A stretch of 64,000 nucleotides of DNA, from positions 17,730 through 81,729 of the IMG/VR virus record IMGVR_UViG_3300028392_000054. One strand, written 5' to 3'. A program made the position numbers and the translations under genes. Numbering within the stretch: position 1 is the stretch's first letter; each line of letters begins with the position of its first letter. The notes under the pieces are model-generated. The model worked only from the letters and a program-made list of their open reading frames with translations, did no database searches and was not told the origin of the DNA. Positions 45,895 through 55,800 of this stretch are shown one piece after another. This DNA comes from a virus.

Positions 45895-48800
45895 TTACGC
45901 CTGAGCTTCGGTCCAAGACAAACGCCCTACTACCTGCGCTGCTGCAAGAGAGTTAAGGTTTTGAACCACAATTGTAAGAACGTCAGGACCATCAGGGTAA
46001 ATACCAGTGTTAACCACGGTAGTTCCGCCGCCAAGGATTGAATTACCAAGGTCACGAACAATTGAAAGGTCGATGCTGTTGGTACCATTAACAAAGAATC
46101 CGCCAGTAACTTCACCACCAGTAACCGTAGGAGCCGTAGTTGCTGTTGAATGGTCAGCAATTTGTGCAAGGCTTGAGGTAGGTGAACTTAGTGCGTTCCA
46201 TGTTGTTGATACAGTAGGAACACCGTTTAGTACAGCTGTTACAAGCAGGTTACCAAAAGTAGAACCTTGAAGAGCAATGTCTAGGTTACGAAGAACCAGT
46301 TGCATACGGTTAACCAAATCACGTCTACCGAAGTTAGCGGCTTTACCATTATCCACTGAAGGCGCAACACGAATAGAGAACAACGCTTTTTGCGATGCAC
46401 CTGATACTGTAGTGGTAGCTGATGCAAAAGCAGTAGACGGGGCGGGGTTAACTGTAAAAGTGGTTGTGCTGTTTACTGCTGTAACTAACGTTACTCCAAC
46501 TACTGCTCCCTGGGTAGTTACTGCGCCTGGATTACCTCCCACGTTGATAACTAAGTTTGAACCTCCAGTTGTGCCTGTCTGAGCTACCCAAGTTCCGTTA
46601 TATGCAGCTGGAACAGCTCCAGTAATAGTTACGCTTTGGCCATTTACAAAGTTGTGAGCAGCTGAAGTAACGAGAGTTATGTTAGGCGCAGTATATGATG
46701 GAGCAGTGTTTGCAGCAACGGTGATGTTAACTGAAGCTTCTCCCTGCAAAACCCCAGTTCCAGCAGTTTTAGGAGATACAGATTGACCAACTACAACGTT
46801 CTGAGTTCCGCTAGGAACAGTGAACACTGCACCGACAGAGCTAACGTTAGTGGTTCCAAGAGACACAGGAGATGTAGAACCAAGTCCTGTAGCAGTTGTT
46901 TGGCCATATGTAAATAGCAAGGACTTGTCATCATCAAAACGACCATCCATAATTGCAGAAGTACCCCAGTGTGAAATGGTCGGAGCAAATGTTGGGAAAG
47001 CAAGCTCTACACCAATTGGGGCGGTTGCTGAATAAGTAAAAGCTTGACCAGTAGTTGCGCCCATAGGGATATAAGTTACTGATAAGGCCGCAGTGCTTCC
47101 AGTTAAAGCTTGGCTAAGAGTTAATGTTTTAGCATCAGCACTGATTGCAGTAATAAAGGTACCATCCGGGTAAACAGCGTTAGCGGTATTTGAAATAACT
47201 CGTTGACCTATTTGCACGCCTGTAAATGCCGCAGAGTTAACAATGCTGTTTGAGCCAACAACAGTCGTTAAGCCAGAAGCAACTGTTGCGCCAGCTTGAG
47301 CACGAATAAGCCCCGTAAAAGTAGTGTCAGTTTTTCCAGTGTAATTAACGTGTTCATATGTAGAACCACTTTTAATAAATAAAGTACCTGAGCTTGGAAA
47401 ATTTGCTGTACTTGTAACTACAAGAGTAGTACCAGAAGCGGATAGGTCAGCAGTAACAGCAGTAATTGGCGGTTGAGTTACGGACTCATAACGGCCCGGT
47501 AAGTTACCAGAACGCATGTAAGCTTCAAAGTTAGCGTTATTATTGGCCAACTTGTGCACATAGGTTACGTCGCCATCAGTACCGCGAAGTCCCCAACGGA
47601 TAAAGCCTGCACCATACCATGAGTAGTCAATATAGAACATTTGCATACGAGATAGGTCTAAAACATAACCTGATGGGGCGGTTAAAGTACTTCCATTAGT
47701 TCCATTAGCGCCACTACCATCCATTTTGTCTAAATTCCATTGCGATTGAGGGACTTTAGTATCAATAGTTTTAGTTACGCTTGTAGCAACTACGTTATCG
47801 GCTCCACGATATGAAGGTGAAATAGTCATGCTTGTATCTGATGCAATAGCGTCTACACGATAAGACTGTCCACGAAGAACAATATAATCTCCAATAGACA
47901 ACTGTTTTGAAAAAATTGTAGTAAAACCGGTAGCTTGTGTAACTGTATTAGAACCAGCGTTAACGCTCACACGGCCAGAAATCTGATACGTAGAGTTACG
48001 GCGAACAGCATAAAGTGTTTGACCGTCAAACTCAAAAAACAAACCATTTTGCTGGTCAAAAATACCAAGACGATTTACAGCACCATACCAGTTAACAATA
48101 GAAACGTAGAAAGTACCTGATGCAGTGGTATTTACTCCGGGATTAGTTAGTGGAGCATAAGTAAATGTGTTGTAACCCGTTACTGAGTAAGCGGTAAATG
48201 TGCCATTGAAAAATGCTTCATTAGCGCCTGAAATAGTAATAGAAGAGCCCGGTTGAAGGTTGTGTTGGTCTTTAGTAGTAACTGTTACCAAACCTGTTGA
48301 CTGAGTATAAGTTAACCCATCCAACTGGAAGTTTGGCTTAAGGATAGTACCAGATGAAAATTGAATACCTTTACCTGATTGATAACGGAAATAACGACGA
48401 GTCTGACGAGTAGTTGCCTCATAATTAGACGAACCGTTAGAAGAAAAAATAACTCCGCCATCAAATGGGCGGTGAAGAATAGCGCCCTGTGGACGAGGGT
48501 AAACAAGGCCACCAGAAATAGTACCGACTGGGGTAACTGAGGAGTAGAAATAGAAAGTAGTAGGATTTTCTACCTGAGATACTACCCACGCACCATTAGG
48601 CGCGCCTGATGTGGAAGCTACTGTACCAGTAACTTGAATTTCGTTACCAATAGAAAGGCCATGAGGCACTGTCGTAACTACTTTAATTTTATTAGCAACA
48701 AAAGTTATAGTTGGAGCAGTGCCAATAGCCGCATTTGTGTAATAGCTTGCTTGGCTAATTTGAGTTTTGTAAGTGTCAAAAATAGAAACAGCCGAAGTTG

Positions 48801-49170
48801 CAGCAGAACGCGCAAGGTAAGTAAAGCTAGTAGCTGATGGAGCAGAGCCGGTATCAATTGCAAAAACACCATTAGCAACTGGGTTTAAAGTGTCTTGAAT
48901 TACTAAAGGTAGTCCGTAAGAAGCAGGTGAAAATGAAAATCCAGAACCTGTAACAGTTACTACACGAGAACCGGCAGTTGTTTGAATATCGCTAATAGTA
49001 CCTGTGATATTGGCACCAGTTGTATAAGCGTATGGGCGTAAGTTAGTGGTAGATAAGTTCTCCCACTTAGATACCTGAGTACCATACTCAAAGTCAGTAT
49101 CAATCAGCGCCTGTGGGGCTGACGTACGTAGCTTATTGGTAGCGTCTAACTGAGGGTTATTTACGGTCAT
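45895..49170 (-). CDS. Giant beta-rich virion protein with FCCH-like repeats
   Basis: 1091 residues. N-terminal QALIDTDFEYGTQVSKWENL is typical of proteins next to head completion genes in actinobacterial myoviruses. FCCH-like modules at about 150-215 (HGLSIGNEIQVTGTV), 285-345 (HNLQPGSSITISGANEAFFN) and 835-895 (HNFVNGQSVTITGAVPAAYN), and a large central beta section. Thr, Ser, Gly and Val dominate. Likely an external head or neck fibre; exact place unknown. Longest gene in the window. Confidence 0.7.
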   Translation of the reverse strand: MTVNNPQLDATNKLRTSAPQALIDTDFEYGTQVSKWENLSTTNLRPYAYTTGANITGTISDIQTTAGSRVVTVTGSGFSFSPASYGLPLVIQDTLNPVANGVFAIDTGSAPSATSFTYLARSAATSAVSIFDTYKTQISQASYYTNAAIGTAPTITFVANKIKVVTTVPHGLSIGNEIQVTGTVASTSGAPNGAWVVSQVENPTTFYFYSSVTPVGTISGGLVYPRPQGAILHRPFDGGVIFSSNGSSNYEATTRQTRRYFRYQSGKGIQFSSGTILKPNFQLDGLTYTQSTGLVTVTTKDQHNLQPGSSITISGANEAFFNGTFTAYSVTGYNTFTYAPLTNPGVNTTASGTFYVSIVNWYGAVNRLGIFDQQNGLFFEFDGQTLYAVRRNSTYQISGRVSVNAGSNTVTQATGFTTIFSKQLSIGDYIVLRGQSYRVDAIASDTSMTISPSYRGADNVVATSVTKTIDTKVPQSQWNLDKMDGSGANGTNGSTLTAPSGYVLDLSRMQMFYIDYSWYGAGFIRWGLRGTDGDVTYVHKLANNNANFEAYMRSGNLPGRYESVTQPPITAVTADLSASGTTLVVTSTANFPSSGTLFIKSGSTYEHVNYTGKTDTTFTGLIRAQAGATVASGLTTVVGSNSIVNSAAFTGVQIGQRVISNTANAVYPDGTFITAISADAKTLTLSQALTGSTAALSVTYIPMGATTGQAFTYSATAPIGVELAFPTFAPTISHWGTSAIMDGRFDDDKSLLFTYGQTTATGLGSTSPVSLGTTNVSSVGAVFTVPSGTQNVVVGQSVSPKTAGTGVLQGEASVNITVAANTAPSYTAPNITLVTSAAHNFVNGQSVTITGAVPAAYNGTWVAQTGTTGGSNLVINVGGNPGAVTTQGAVVGVTLVTAVNSTTTFTVNPAPSTAFASATTTVSGASQKALFSIRVAPSVDNGKAANFGRRDLVNRMQLVLRNLDIALQGSTFGNLLVTAVLNGVPTVSTTWNALSSPTSSLAQIADHSTATTAPTVTGGEVTGGFFVNGTNSIDLSIVRDLGNSILGGGTTVVNTGIYPDGPDVLTIVVQNLNSLAAAQVVGRLSWTEAQA

Positions 49171-49245
49171 TTCACATTCCTAAATTTGGTTAAAGCATGA
49201 ACCTTGTTTAATTTTACGGCAAAAGCTAAGTTAATTGAGCCTGAA

Positions 49246-50517
49246 CTATACAATCGTAGCCTGTTGGTCCGTAAAGACCTGGCCTTTAAAATATGTAGTA
49301 ACAGCACTTGTAGAAGTTGAAGTTCCTTGAATATCCCAAAACGTACGAACTGGAAGAGTTGTAGTAACTGAACCAGCCAAAGATAGACTTACAGTTCTTG
49401 CAGCAGTGTCTACGATAGCAATAGTAAATGTTGCCCATAACGTAGGTGAGTTTGGATAAGTTCTAATCTGAGATGCAAGAGTCTGGTCAATAAAGTTAAG
49501 TTTAGTTCCAGAAATGTTTACAGCAGCGCTTAGCCAAATAGTGGTAGAGTTAACCACTTTAGTAACAGTCACTCCTGTAGGGAATGTAGTAATTGTTCCG
49601 CCAGTTGCTGAAACATTCATGCCAACTGTAATAGAAGAGTTAGTTGGAATAGTAATATTTGTGTTAGCCGCTACGTTAGCTGTAACTCCCGCAGAGCTAG
49701 TCATAGTGACAGTGTTTGGAAGAGTAATAGTCTTAGTAAAGGTATCGCCTTGATATGCCTGCAAATCAAGAGTAGTAGCAGTAGATGCTATAACAGTTCT
49801 ACCATTAAGGTCATTCTGCATATAGACGCGCTCAGGTGCTCTTGAATCATCTACTTCCTGCGGCATATATACTGGAACAAGCTTATTAGTAGTGCGACTC
49901 ACTCTACGTAGGGTTCCTATCTCAATGCGCCATAGGCCAATGTTAAGGGCAGCACAGATACTCTTGTAGTGCTCCATACGTTGATTAATTAACGAACTCA
50001 TTTGAGTGAATCTCTGACCGCGGGGAATAGACACGCCATCAGGAGCATTAATGTTAATATCGTAGGAAGCGTCCGTAGCTAGGGCAAATAAGGCTTCTAC
50101 GGTGCATAGAACGACTAAAGGATAAACTTCAATCTCTGGTAGGGTAGCTATGGTTATAGCGCTTCCAAAGGAGTCTGTGCGGTTATTGGTGTGCTGTAAA
50201 ACAGCGGTATTAACAAAATTCGTAATCTCATCATCTGAAAAATATCTAAATACGTTACCAGTTACAGTCAACGTGTGCCCAGAAACAGGAGCAGTAGTGG
50301 TGTGAATAACGCCATATAGAGTTTCTACTGTGTAATCAGCAGGATTAAGAAGAGTAGTGCTATTGTCTTTGACTAGAAGAGTTGCGGAATCAACTGGGTG
50401 CACACCTAAATTAAAGGTAGTAATAGCACCATCGCAAGTAAAAGTTTTAGTAAACTGTTTAGCTTGGTCGTTAATTTCAGTACGAACCTTAGATATAAGG
50501 TCTGCAAGAGTAGCCAT
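49246..50517 (-). CDS. Head-tail adaptor/neck protein with beta-rich extension
   Basis: 423 residues. N-terminal helical region ATLADLISKVRTEINDQAKQ, a FSDDEITNFVNTAVLQHTN and PLVVLCTVEALFALATDASY section look like connector adaptors; the C-terminal third (about 250-420) is a Thr-rich beta module with TNITIPTNSSITVGMNVSAT, similar in style to the sheath inserts. Follows the capsid block after a terminator and a 110-bp gap. Confidence 0.6.
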   Translation of the reverse strand: MATLADLISKVRTEINDQAKQFTKTFTCDGAITTFNLGVHPVDSATLLVKDNSTTLLNPADYTVETLYGVIHTTTAPVSGHTLTVTGNVFRYFSDDEITNFVNTAVLQHTNNRTDSFGSAITIATLPEIEVYPLVVLCTVEALFALATDASYDININAPDGVSIPRGQRFTQMSSLINQRMEHYKSICAALNIGLWRIEIGTLRRVSRTTNKLVPVYMPQEVDDSRAPERVYMQNDLNGRTVIASTATTLDLQAYQGDTFTKTITLPNTVTMTSSAGVTANVAANTNITIPTNSSITVGMNVSATGGTITTFPTGVTVTKVVNSTTIWLSAAVNISGTKLNFIDQTLASQIRTYPNSPTLWATFTIAIVDTAARTVSLSLAGSVTTTLPVRTFWDIQGTSTSTSAVTTYFKGQVFTDQQATIV

Positions 50518-50577
50518 ATTAAGCCCAACCTAACAAATGAGTCACTTCTATAATGACTTAGAACGTACAAAAAGTCT

Positions 50578-50610
50578 GGATAAACGAAACAGCGGGCATT
50601 AAGCCCGCTG
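50578..50610 (-). terminator. Rho-independent terminator after capsid accessory gene
   Basis: Minus strand CAGCGGGC-TTAAT-GCCCGCTG followed by TTTCGTTTATCC. Within the 111-bp gap (50518-50628), which otherwise shows no gene. Confidence 0.85.
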
Positions 50611-50628
50611 CCCCGTCTGAAGTAGTGT

Positions 50629-50997
50629 TTAGTATCTTGCTGATACGTAACCCTTTAGCTCAAGATGAGCTGCTAGTTCTGGAGTAACTTCATACTTTTG
50701 ACCTGCTTTAAAGTTGTAGTAGTTTCCAGGACCGAAGGTCATACCTTCAATATCATCAGATACTCTAATAGTGACTGTTGCAGCCTTATCTTCGCTCTTA
50801 ACAACTTCATCCAAAAGGATTGGCTGTGGCCTGTTAGGCACTGTAGCGTCGATGACTTCTGTCTCTACTTTACGAGCAGCTTCTGCGGTAGCCATAGCAA
50901 GTTCGTTTGCACGACTTGCCTGGTCCTCTAGCTGCTGTGCGACAAGGGCATCTCTTTGGCGACCTGTAAAGTCTGCCGGTTTCTTTTGTGTTGCCAC
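50629..50997 (-). CDS. Capsid-adjacent protein, unknown
   Basis: 122 residues. Helical N-terminal part (TGRQRDALVAQQLEDQASRA) and a beta-rich C-terminal part (VTIRVSDDIEGMTFG...YEVTPELAAHLELKGYV) like the small proteins that follow the major capsid gene in many actinophages; a capsid-stabilising or head-completion role is plausible. Confidence 0.6.
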   Translation of the reverse strand: MATQKKPADFTGRQRDALVAQQLEDQASRANELAMATAEAARKVETEVIDATVPNRPQPILLDEVVKSEDKAATVTIRVSDDIEGMTFGPGNYYNFKAGQKYEVTPELAAHLELKGYVSARY

Positions 50998-51038
50998 GGG
51001 GTATTCTCCTAATTAGTGTCTCGGTATTGCGGGGGTTG

Positions 51039-51066
51039 TAAAAGGGGGGCCATTGCTGACCCCCCT
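51039..51066 (-). terminator. Terminator/attenuator after major capsid gene
   Basis: Minus strand AGGGGGG-N10-CCCCCCT followed by TTTTAC. Placed 8 bases after the capsid stop; partial read-through would give much more capsid than downstream protein. Confidence 0.83.
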
Positions 51067-51073
51067 AGCACAA

Positions 51074-52162
51074 TTAGTTTGTTGAAGCTACGATTACAGC
51101 CTGGTCAGTGATTAGACCTAGACCGAAGATCGAGTACCATGCTAGTGCGTGTTCACGACCGAAGTCTAGAATACCACCGTCACGAAGCTCAACTGGAAGT
51201 GAGATAGCGTGTCCGAATGCGTTATCTCCAATGAAGATAGCGTCATAGCGATCCTGGTTACCGTTACCGGTCCATTCAGCAGGAGCTACATAACCACCAC
51301 CGGCAGCAGGAACTGGGTTAGAAACAGCTGTGTCAACAGTCCAACCAGAACCAGCACCGTTAGTTACCTTACGGACCTGTGTTGTTTCGATGAACACGGT
51401 GTCATATAGACGACCGATTTCACCTAGCATGAAGTTACCAGGAGCAGCGTACTTAGTTACTTCGATGAACTCAGCAGTGTCGCGTAGACGACGTGACTGG
51501 TGAGGGTGAACGAATGCAACATAGGTTTCGCCTAGTCTTGGAATGTTCTTGGTTGATAGGTTCTCGACTGCGTCCTTAACGGTACGTGGAGTCAAGTGAT
51601 AGTTACCAGTCATACCAGCGTTGCTTGTACCGTTTGTACCATAACCGTACTGGTTGAAGTTACCAGTTCCGTTAGTTATAGCGGTCATGTTTGTGCGGTC
51701 TTCACCCCAGATTTGAGATGTTGCACCGTACAAAGTGTCGCGGCTTAGCTTGTCTAGGTATAGAGCCATGTTACGTCCAAGCAGACGAGAAGCTGAAGCC
51801 ATAACGTCATCGAAAGATGCGTTTAGCAATAGCTCTGAAACTGCAAGTGCGTAGCCGTGCTCTGATACTGTGATTGAGAACTGCTGTGCTGTTAGTGCGT
51901 TGGTCTGCATACGAACACCTTCAACAAGCGCCGAAGCGAAGCCTAGGTTGTTGTAACGCAGGAAGTTAATCTGAAGACCTGGTGCAACACCAAGTTCTGT
52001 CTTCTTAACTGCGAACTGCTCAAAGCGAAGGATTGGCATAGCCTGGAAAAGGATTTCCTTTGACCAGATTTGCTGAATCGCCTGAGTTAGCTGGGTGTTT
52101 GTACCTGAGTACGAGGTTGGGGCGGCAGCTAGATTGCCGGTTCCCGTAATACCTGATGCCAT
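51074..52162 (-). CDS. Major capsid protein (HK97 fold, N4 gp56-like)
   Basis: 362 residues. QAIQQIWSKEILFQAMPILR, a LNASFDDVMASASRLLGRNM region, AFVHPHQSRRLRDTAEFIEV and IGDNAFGHAISLPVELRDGG are typical of N4-gp56/P22-type HK97-fold capsids. AGGAGCC precedes the ATG; codons are even and the gene is bracketed by a promoter upstream of scaffold and a terminator, as expected for the most abundant virion protein. Confidence 0.92.
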   Translation of the reverse strand: MASGITGTGNLAAAPTSYSGTNTQLTQAIQQIWSKEILFQAMPILRFEQFAVKKTELGVAPGLQINFLRYNNLGFASALVEGVRMQTNALTAQQFSITVSEHGYALAVSELLLNASFDDVMASASRLLGRNMALYLDKLSRDTLYGATSQIWGEDRTNMTAITNGTGNFNQYGYGTNGTSNAGMTGNYHLTPRTVKDAVENLSTKNIPRLGETYVAFVHPHQSRRLRDTAEFIEVTKYAAPGNFMLGEIGRLYDTVFIETTQVRKVTNGAGSGWTVDTAVSNPVPAAGGGYVAPAEWTGNGNQDRYDAIFIGDNAFGHAISLPVELRDGGILDFGREHALAWYSIFGLGLITDQAVIVASTN

Positions 52163-52199
52163 TTGTGTGGGCTCCTAAATTAAATTGACGTTATTAGTT

Positions 52200-53003
52200 T
52201 TATGGGTTCCCGAACAAACCCTGTCCGCGTCCTCGAGCTTTATCGCTTAGAAGACGTTGACGATATTGTGCATATTCGTTCATCGGCATGGCTGCAATTT
52301 CTTGAGCCGTGAGTGTACGTTGTTCCGAATTGATATCCAATGGTCCGGTGGGTGGCGCGGTTACCCGACTACCCGTCATTTCCTTGCGGGCATTCTGCAT
52401 CGCTGCCTGTGCCGAATCAAGGATACGAGCTGAACGTTCTTTCAAACCTTCAACACTCGCGGAGACCTCTTCCGGGGTGTTACCCGCTACAAGGTCCAAC
52501 AATTCGGGAATAATATTATCCCGCTCAGTTTCAAGCAATTGCTGCTTGTAACTGGTTAGTTCAGCATAGTTTTTTTCACGCTCGAATAGTGCAAATGCGC
52601 GTTCACGTTCTTGACGCTCACGCTCCAATTGCTCCTGCCACTCGCCTTCCTTCTGTTTAAGAAGGTCACGAATGTCCATATCAGCTTCGGCCTTTACGCG
52701 CTCTTCAGCGGCACGGGCCTCTTCTTCCGCACGCTTCGCTGCAAGCTCTTCTTCACGTTGACGTTTAATCTCTGCGAGTTCTGCTTTTAGTGAATCGATT
52801 TGCGGATAAAGCTTATCTTTTTCCTGTGTACGAACCTTAGACAAGTCCTCGTCTGTGTAGACTCTGGCATTTGTTGCAGGTACTTCAGTAGAAGATACTG
52901 ACGTAGCAATTGACGCATTAGCGTCAGGCGTTGCTACTGTTGGAGCTGTTCCTGCTTCAGCCTGGAAGGCTTCTGCATTCGGTGTTGATTCTGCTGTACT
53001 CAT
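52200..53003 (-). CDS. Capsid scaffolding protein
   Basis: 267 residues. A disordered acidic N-terminus (1-50), a long coiled coil (55-165, with LAEIKRQREEELAAKRAEEE and ERERQERERAFALFEREKNY), then a helical C-terminus ending NEYAQYRQRLLSDKARG. The position between portal and capsid genes and the coiled coil make scaffold the clear call. A promoter lies upstream. Confidence 0.87.
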   Translation of the reverse strand: MSTAESTPNAEAFQAEAGTAPTVATPDANASIATSVSSTEVPATNARVYTDEDLSKVRTQEKDKLYPQIDSLKAELAEIKRQREEELAAKRAEEEARAAEERVKAEADMDIRDLLKQKEGEWQEQLERERQERERAFALFEREKNYAELTSYKQQLLETERDNIIPELLDLVAGNTPEEVSASVEGLKERSARILDSAQAAMQNARKEMTGSRVTAPPTGPLDINSEQRTLTAQEIAAMPMNEYAQYRQRLLSDKARGRGQGLFGNP

Positions 53004-53097
53004 TTATATCCTTAGTTTTATAGGGCGTTTTCCGAATATGTCTTTCGACACGTAGCACATGTAGCCGCACGTTATGTTCTAATATTAAGTTTTACGC

Positions 53098-53126
53098 TTT
53101 ATATAGCGTTTTTGTTGCTAAATCAA
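53098..53126 (-). promoter_or_regulatory. Promoter upstream of scaffold and capsid genes
   Basis: Minus strand TTGATT (53121-53126), 17 bases, TATAAA (53098-53103). A short inverted repeat ACGCT/AGCGT (53094-53109) overlaps the -10. A 95-base leader follows before the scaffold ATG. The 125-bp gap holds no gene. Confidence 0.6.
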
Positions 53127-53128
53127 AA

Positions 53129-54853
53129 TTATTTTTGATAATCTTGCGGAACATTCTTAGTAGGTAATTTTGTTCCGTAAGCTTCTGTGACCAAGCGGTT
53201 TCGTAGTTCTGCTTCGCCAAGTTGTAGGTTACCCATAGTCTCTGGGTCTAATGCAGGACCAGCAACTGGTGGTTGTGCTCCAGCAGCAGGGCCCGCGGCA
53301 CCTGCACCTGGAGTAGCACCGCCACCTCCAGTAGTTCCATCAGGCGGAGCCATTTGGCCTGTCATAGCCATAATCTCTTGGTCAATTTCAGTTTGTACAA
53401 GGCGTAGCGCACCATCAGCAACTGCGTCATCAATAAGTTCTTTACGAATTTCTTGAAGCACTGCCGCAGGGAACTCTTCACCAAGCTCACGCAAAGCGCC
53501 TTCTTTAGACTGCAAACCAAGCGATAGCAATGACTGAATTTCGTTCAATACGATTAGCTTATCTAGAGGCAGTGGTGGAGGGAAATGGCAGTAAGTTCGG
53601 TAAGTTTCTGGGTCAGCAGGGTCTAGTTGAATAACTTGGTCTGGCTCAGGGGTACCTTCTGTATTTGGGTCATACGAGAATGTTTCAGGCTCTTTAAATG
53701 CAAGAGTACGAAGGATAAGTTCATTAACACGCTCTAGTCCATGGGCATATTGAACAATCTTTTGGTGGTAACGGTTCATCAAAGGCTGGAATTGAATAGA
53801 AAGCGCAACACCAGAAGTATTAGAAATAGGCTGTGCTTGACCTAGAGCGGTCTCAGGCACACCAGTCATTTCATGCATGGCTTTCTTTAGGCGGTCCATG
53901 AACTCCATAGCGCCCTTTAGACCTTGGCCTCCACCTTCAAGGTTTTCAACTTTAGCATCCTTTGGTAGACCACCCCAAACTTTATTAGCGCCCTTCTCCA
54001 ATTGAGAAGCTTTAGCACCAATAATCACGGTAACAGGAGCTGAGTGGTAATTGATAATATCTGCAATATCTGTGGCAGTTTCGTTATAAACACGGTTAAT
54101 GCTAATCATTTCATTACAGTCAGATAGACCCCAAGGAGAACCTGATACACGAACGTTAGCAATATGGATAACAGGAATAACACCCAATGGATTTGGGCGA
54201 GAGTCAATCATCTCGTCATTGATGTACTCTTCAATGGTGTCATCAGTAAGAATCTCAGTATAGGTATAAACCTGGCGAGTACCTTCTAAAGATGTGCCCC
54301 AGAAACGATACTTAAGCTTAAATCTGATTAAGCGCTCACGGTCGTGAGGGTGAAACTCAGGAAAGGCAAAAGAGGAGTTAAGTGGAAGAACACGAACACG
54401 GCCTGGATGGATACCACCAGCAGGGTCTTCATAACCTTCTTCATAAGCTACTTTAATAAAACAATCTCCAGATACACCGCCCTGTTGGCCAATTTCCCAA
54501 AGTACAGTGGCTTTATTATTATCTACTTCCCAAACACGCTCAAGTAGCGTAGGCACAATAGCTTCGGTAGCTTTAGCGCTACGGAATTGTACACCCTTGC
54601 TAAATGTGAAGTTAATAATAAAGTCCGTAATAGCACGGTAATAATTCAATACAATAGATGGCTCACCGGCTTGACGGCGAAAAGAAGTGTGGTGGCCAAG
54701 GTACATAGCCCAGTTAAGTGAGTAACGGTTTAAACGAGGACCGTGTACTTCAAACTCCTCATCAGCAAGCTCTACAAGGCCCAGAGGGGAAATGCTGATT
54801 GTAAGGTCAGACGATGCGGCTCTATATGACGGTGGGGAAAAGTCAATCGACAT
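53129..54853 (-). CDS. Portal protein
   Basis: 574 residues. LGHHTSFRRQAGEPSIVLNY, VSGDCFIKVAYEEGY, HIANVRVSGSPWGLSDCNEM and a long C-terminal helix (MHEMTGVPETALGQAQPISN, GVALSIQFQPLMNRYHQKI) match dodecameric portals. A Gly/Pro/Ala-rich stretch (about 500-540) marks the flexible C-terminus. It sits between the terminase side and the scaffold gene. Confidence 0.92.
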   Translation of the reverse strand: MSIDFSPPSYRAASSDLTISISPLGLVELADEEFEVHGPRLNRYSLNWAMYLGHHTSFRRQAGEPSIVLNYYRAITDFIINFTFSKGVQFRSAKATEAIVPTLLERVWEVDNNKATVLWEIGQQGGVSGDCFIKVAYEEGYEDPAGGIHPGRVRVLPLNSSFAFPEFHPHDRERLIRFKLKYRFWGTSLEGTRQVYTYTEILTDDTIEEYINDEMIDSRPNPLGVIPVIHIANVRVSGSPWGLSDCNEMISINRVYNETATDIADIINYHSAPVTVIIGAKASQLEKGANKVWGGLPKDAKVENLEGGGQGLKGAMEFMDRLKKAMHEMTGVPETALGQAQPISNTSGVALSIQFQPLMNRYHQKIVQYAHGLERVNELILRTLAFKEPETFSYDPNTEGTPEPDQVIQLDPADPETYRTYCHFPPPLPLDKLIVLNEIQSLLSLGLQSKEGALRELGEEFPAAVLQEIRKELIDDAVADGALRLVQTEIDQEIMAMTGQMAPPDGTTGGGGATPGAGAAGPAAGAQPPVAGPALDPETMGNLQLGEAELRNRLVTEAYGTKLPTKNVPQDYQK

Positions 54854-54928
54854 GCTATAAAGCGCCTTCAGTAAGTTTAGTGATAGTTATAGTGTAACGC
54901 ATAATCCACTTATTTTTTTACGGTATTA

Positions 54929-55246
54929 CTATTTAGCAATTGGCCTAGTAACCTTTTTAGTTACTTTCTTATTTACATCTTTGCGTACAGAGGCTTTTTG
55001 TTGCTCTTCTTTTTTGTCCATCTCTTCTTGAGCACGGTCACGCATACGCGGGTCAACATCTTTTTTAGAGTCAACGAATTGACCGCCAAGTTGAATATAT
55101 TTGGTGTGCACCCAGTGAGCAGCGGCCGGGGAAGGATACTTAGAGAAACGAGTTCTTGCTTGAGTAGTAATTAAGTTCCAGAGACGTGGATTTGTGGGGT
55201 ATTGATGTGGCGTCTCTTTTACTTCTTGACCCTTAATGAGAGCCAT
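54929..55246 (-). CDS. Basic protein downstream of terminase, unknown
   Basis: 105 residues. PRLWNLITTQARTRFSKYPS (about 20-39) and AAHWVHTKYIQLGGQFV look like a folded helix pair, followed by a charged, Lys-rich tail. This layout is shared by small actinophage proteins; a DNA-binding or packaging role is possible. Confidence 0.6.
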   Translation of the reverse strand: MALIKGQEVKETPHQYPTNPRLWNLITTQARTRFSKYPSPAAAHWVHTKYIQLGGQFVDSKKDVDPRMRDRAQEEMDKKEEQQKASVRKDVNKKVTKKVTRPIAK

Positions 55247-55275
55247 AATTCACCGCCTTAAAAGTACTTAAACCA

Positions 55276-55308
55276 CCTCGCATCCCATCATCAGTGGTAT
55301 GCGAGGTA
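55276..55308 (-). other. 9-bp hairpin between packaging genes
   Basis: ACCTCGCAT (55276-55284) pairs with ATGCGAGGT (55300-55308). No T-tract follows on the minus strand, so it is more likely an RNA processing/stability element than a terminator. Confidence 0.5.
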
Positions 55309-55325
55309 GCCTAAGAGTTTTTTAC

Positions 55326-55724
55326 CTAGTCCTGAACCTGAGCAGGGTTTGGATGCTGTTGACGTGAACCGCTACGAGTAACAGTTTCAATAACGTTTGA
55401 GCCGTGGTCTTCAAAGGCAGAGCCCGAGAATTCACTTAGGTAATCTGGTGCTTCCACCCATGCAGCTGAACCAACGTGAGCACGTTCGCTCATGGTTTCT
55501 TCAGCAGTCTTGGTGTGTACAGCGGCGTTGCGGTTTGGACGACCAGCAGCTGGAGTGTACCCCTGCTGAGCTCCGAGCATAAACTCGTCTGGTACGTCTG
55601 TGTCAGTTCCGATACCTTCTTCAAAACGAAGAGGTCCACGCTGACCAGGAACTGCTGGAGACATCTTACGGTCGTAAGTGACTGGAGCGCGTTCTGGGAA
55701 TTTTGGGTCTGGTGCAATTGACAT
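55326..55724 (-). CDS. Unknown protein downstream of terminase
   Basis: 132 residues, polar, probably extended: RKMSPAVPGQRGPLRFEEGI, DEFMLGAQQGYTPAAGRPNR and a conserved-looking WVEAPDYLSEFSGSAFED near 90-107. No hydrophobic core is evident. Possibly a minor virion protein. Confidence 0.55.
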   Translation of the reverse strand: MSIAPDPKFPERAPVTYDRKMSPAVPGQRGPLRFEEGIGTDTDVPDEFMLGAQQGYTPAAGRPNRNAAVHTKTAEETMSERAHVGSAAWVEAPDYLSEFSGSAFEDHGSNVIETVTRSGSRQQHPNPAQVQD

Positions 55725-55800
55725 TAATATCTCCTAATAAAGGTTGAGGCCTCTATACAAGTTTTATACTAAAACCGACTTTTTGCAGGATAAACGTAAT

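Noticed and set aside
26172-50517. Apparent tandem repeats (GTAGTAAC-, GCACCAGC-like runs) as possible CRISPR or satellite DNA
   Set aside because: They keep reading frame and encode Thr/Ser/Val-rich beta strands; there is no constant repeat with variable spacers.
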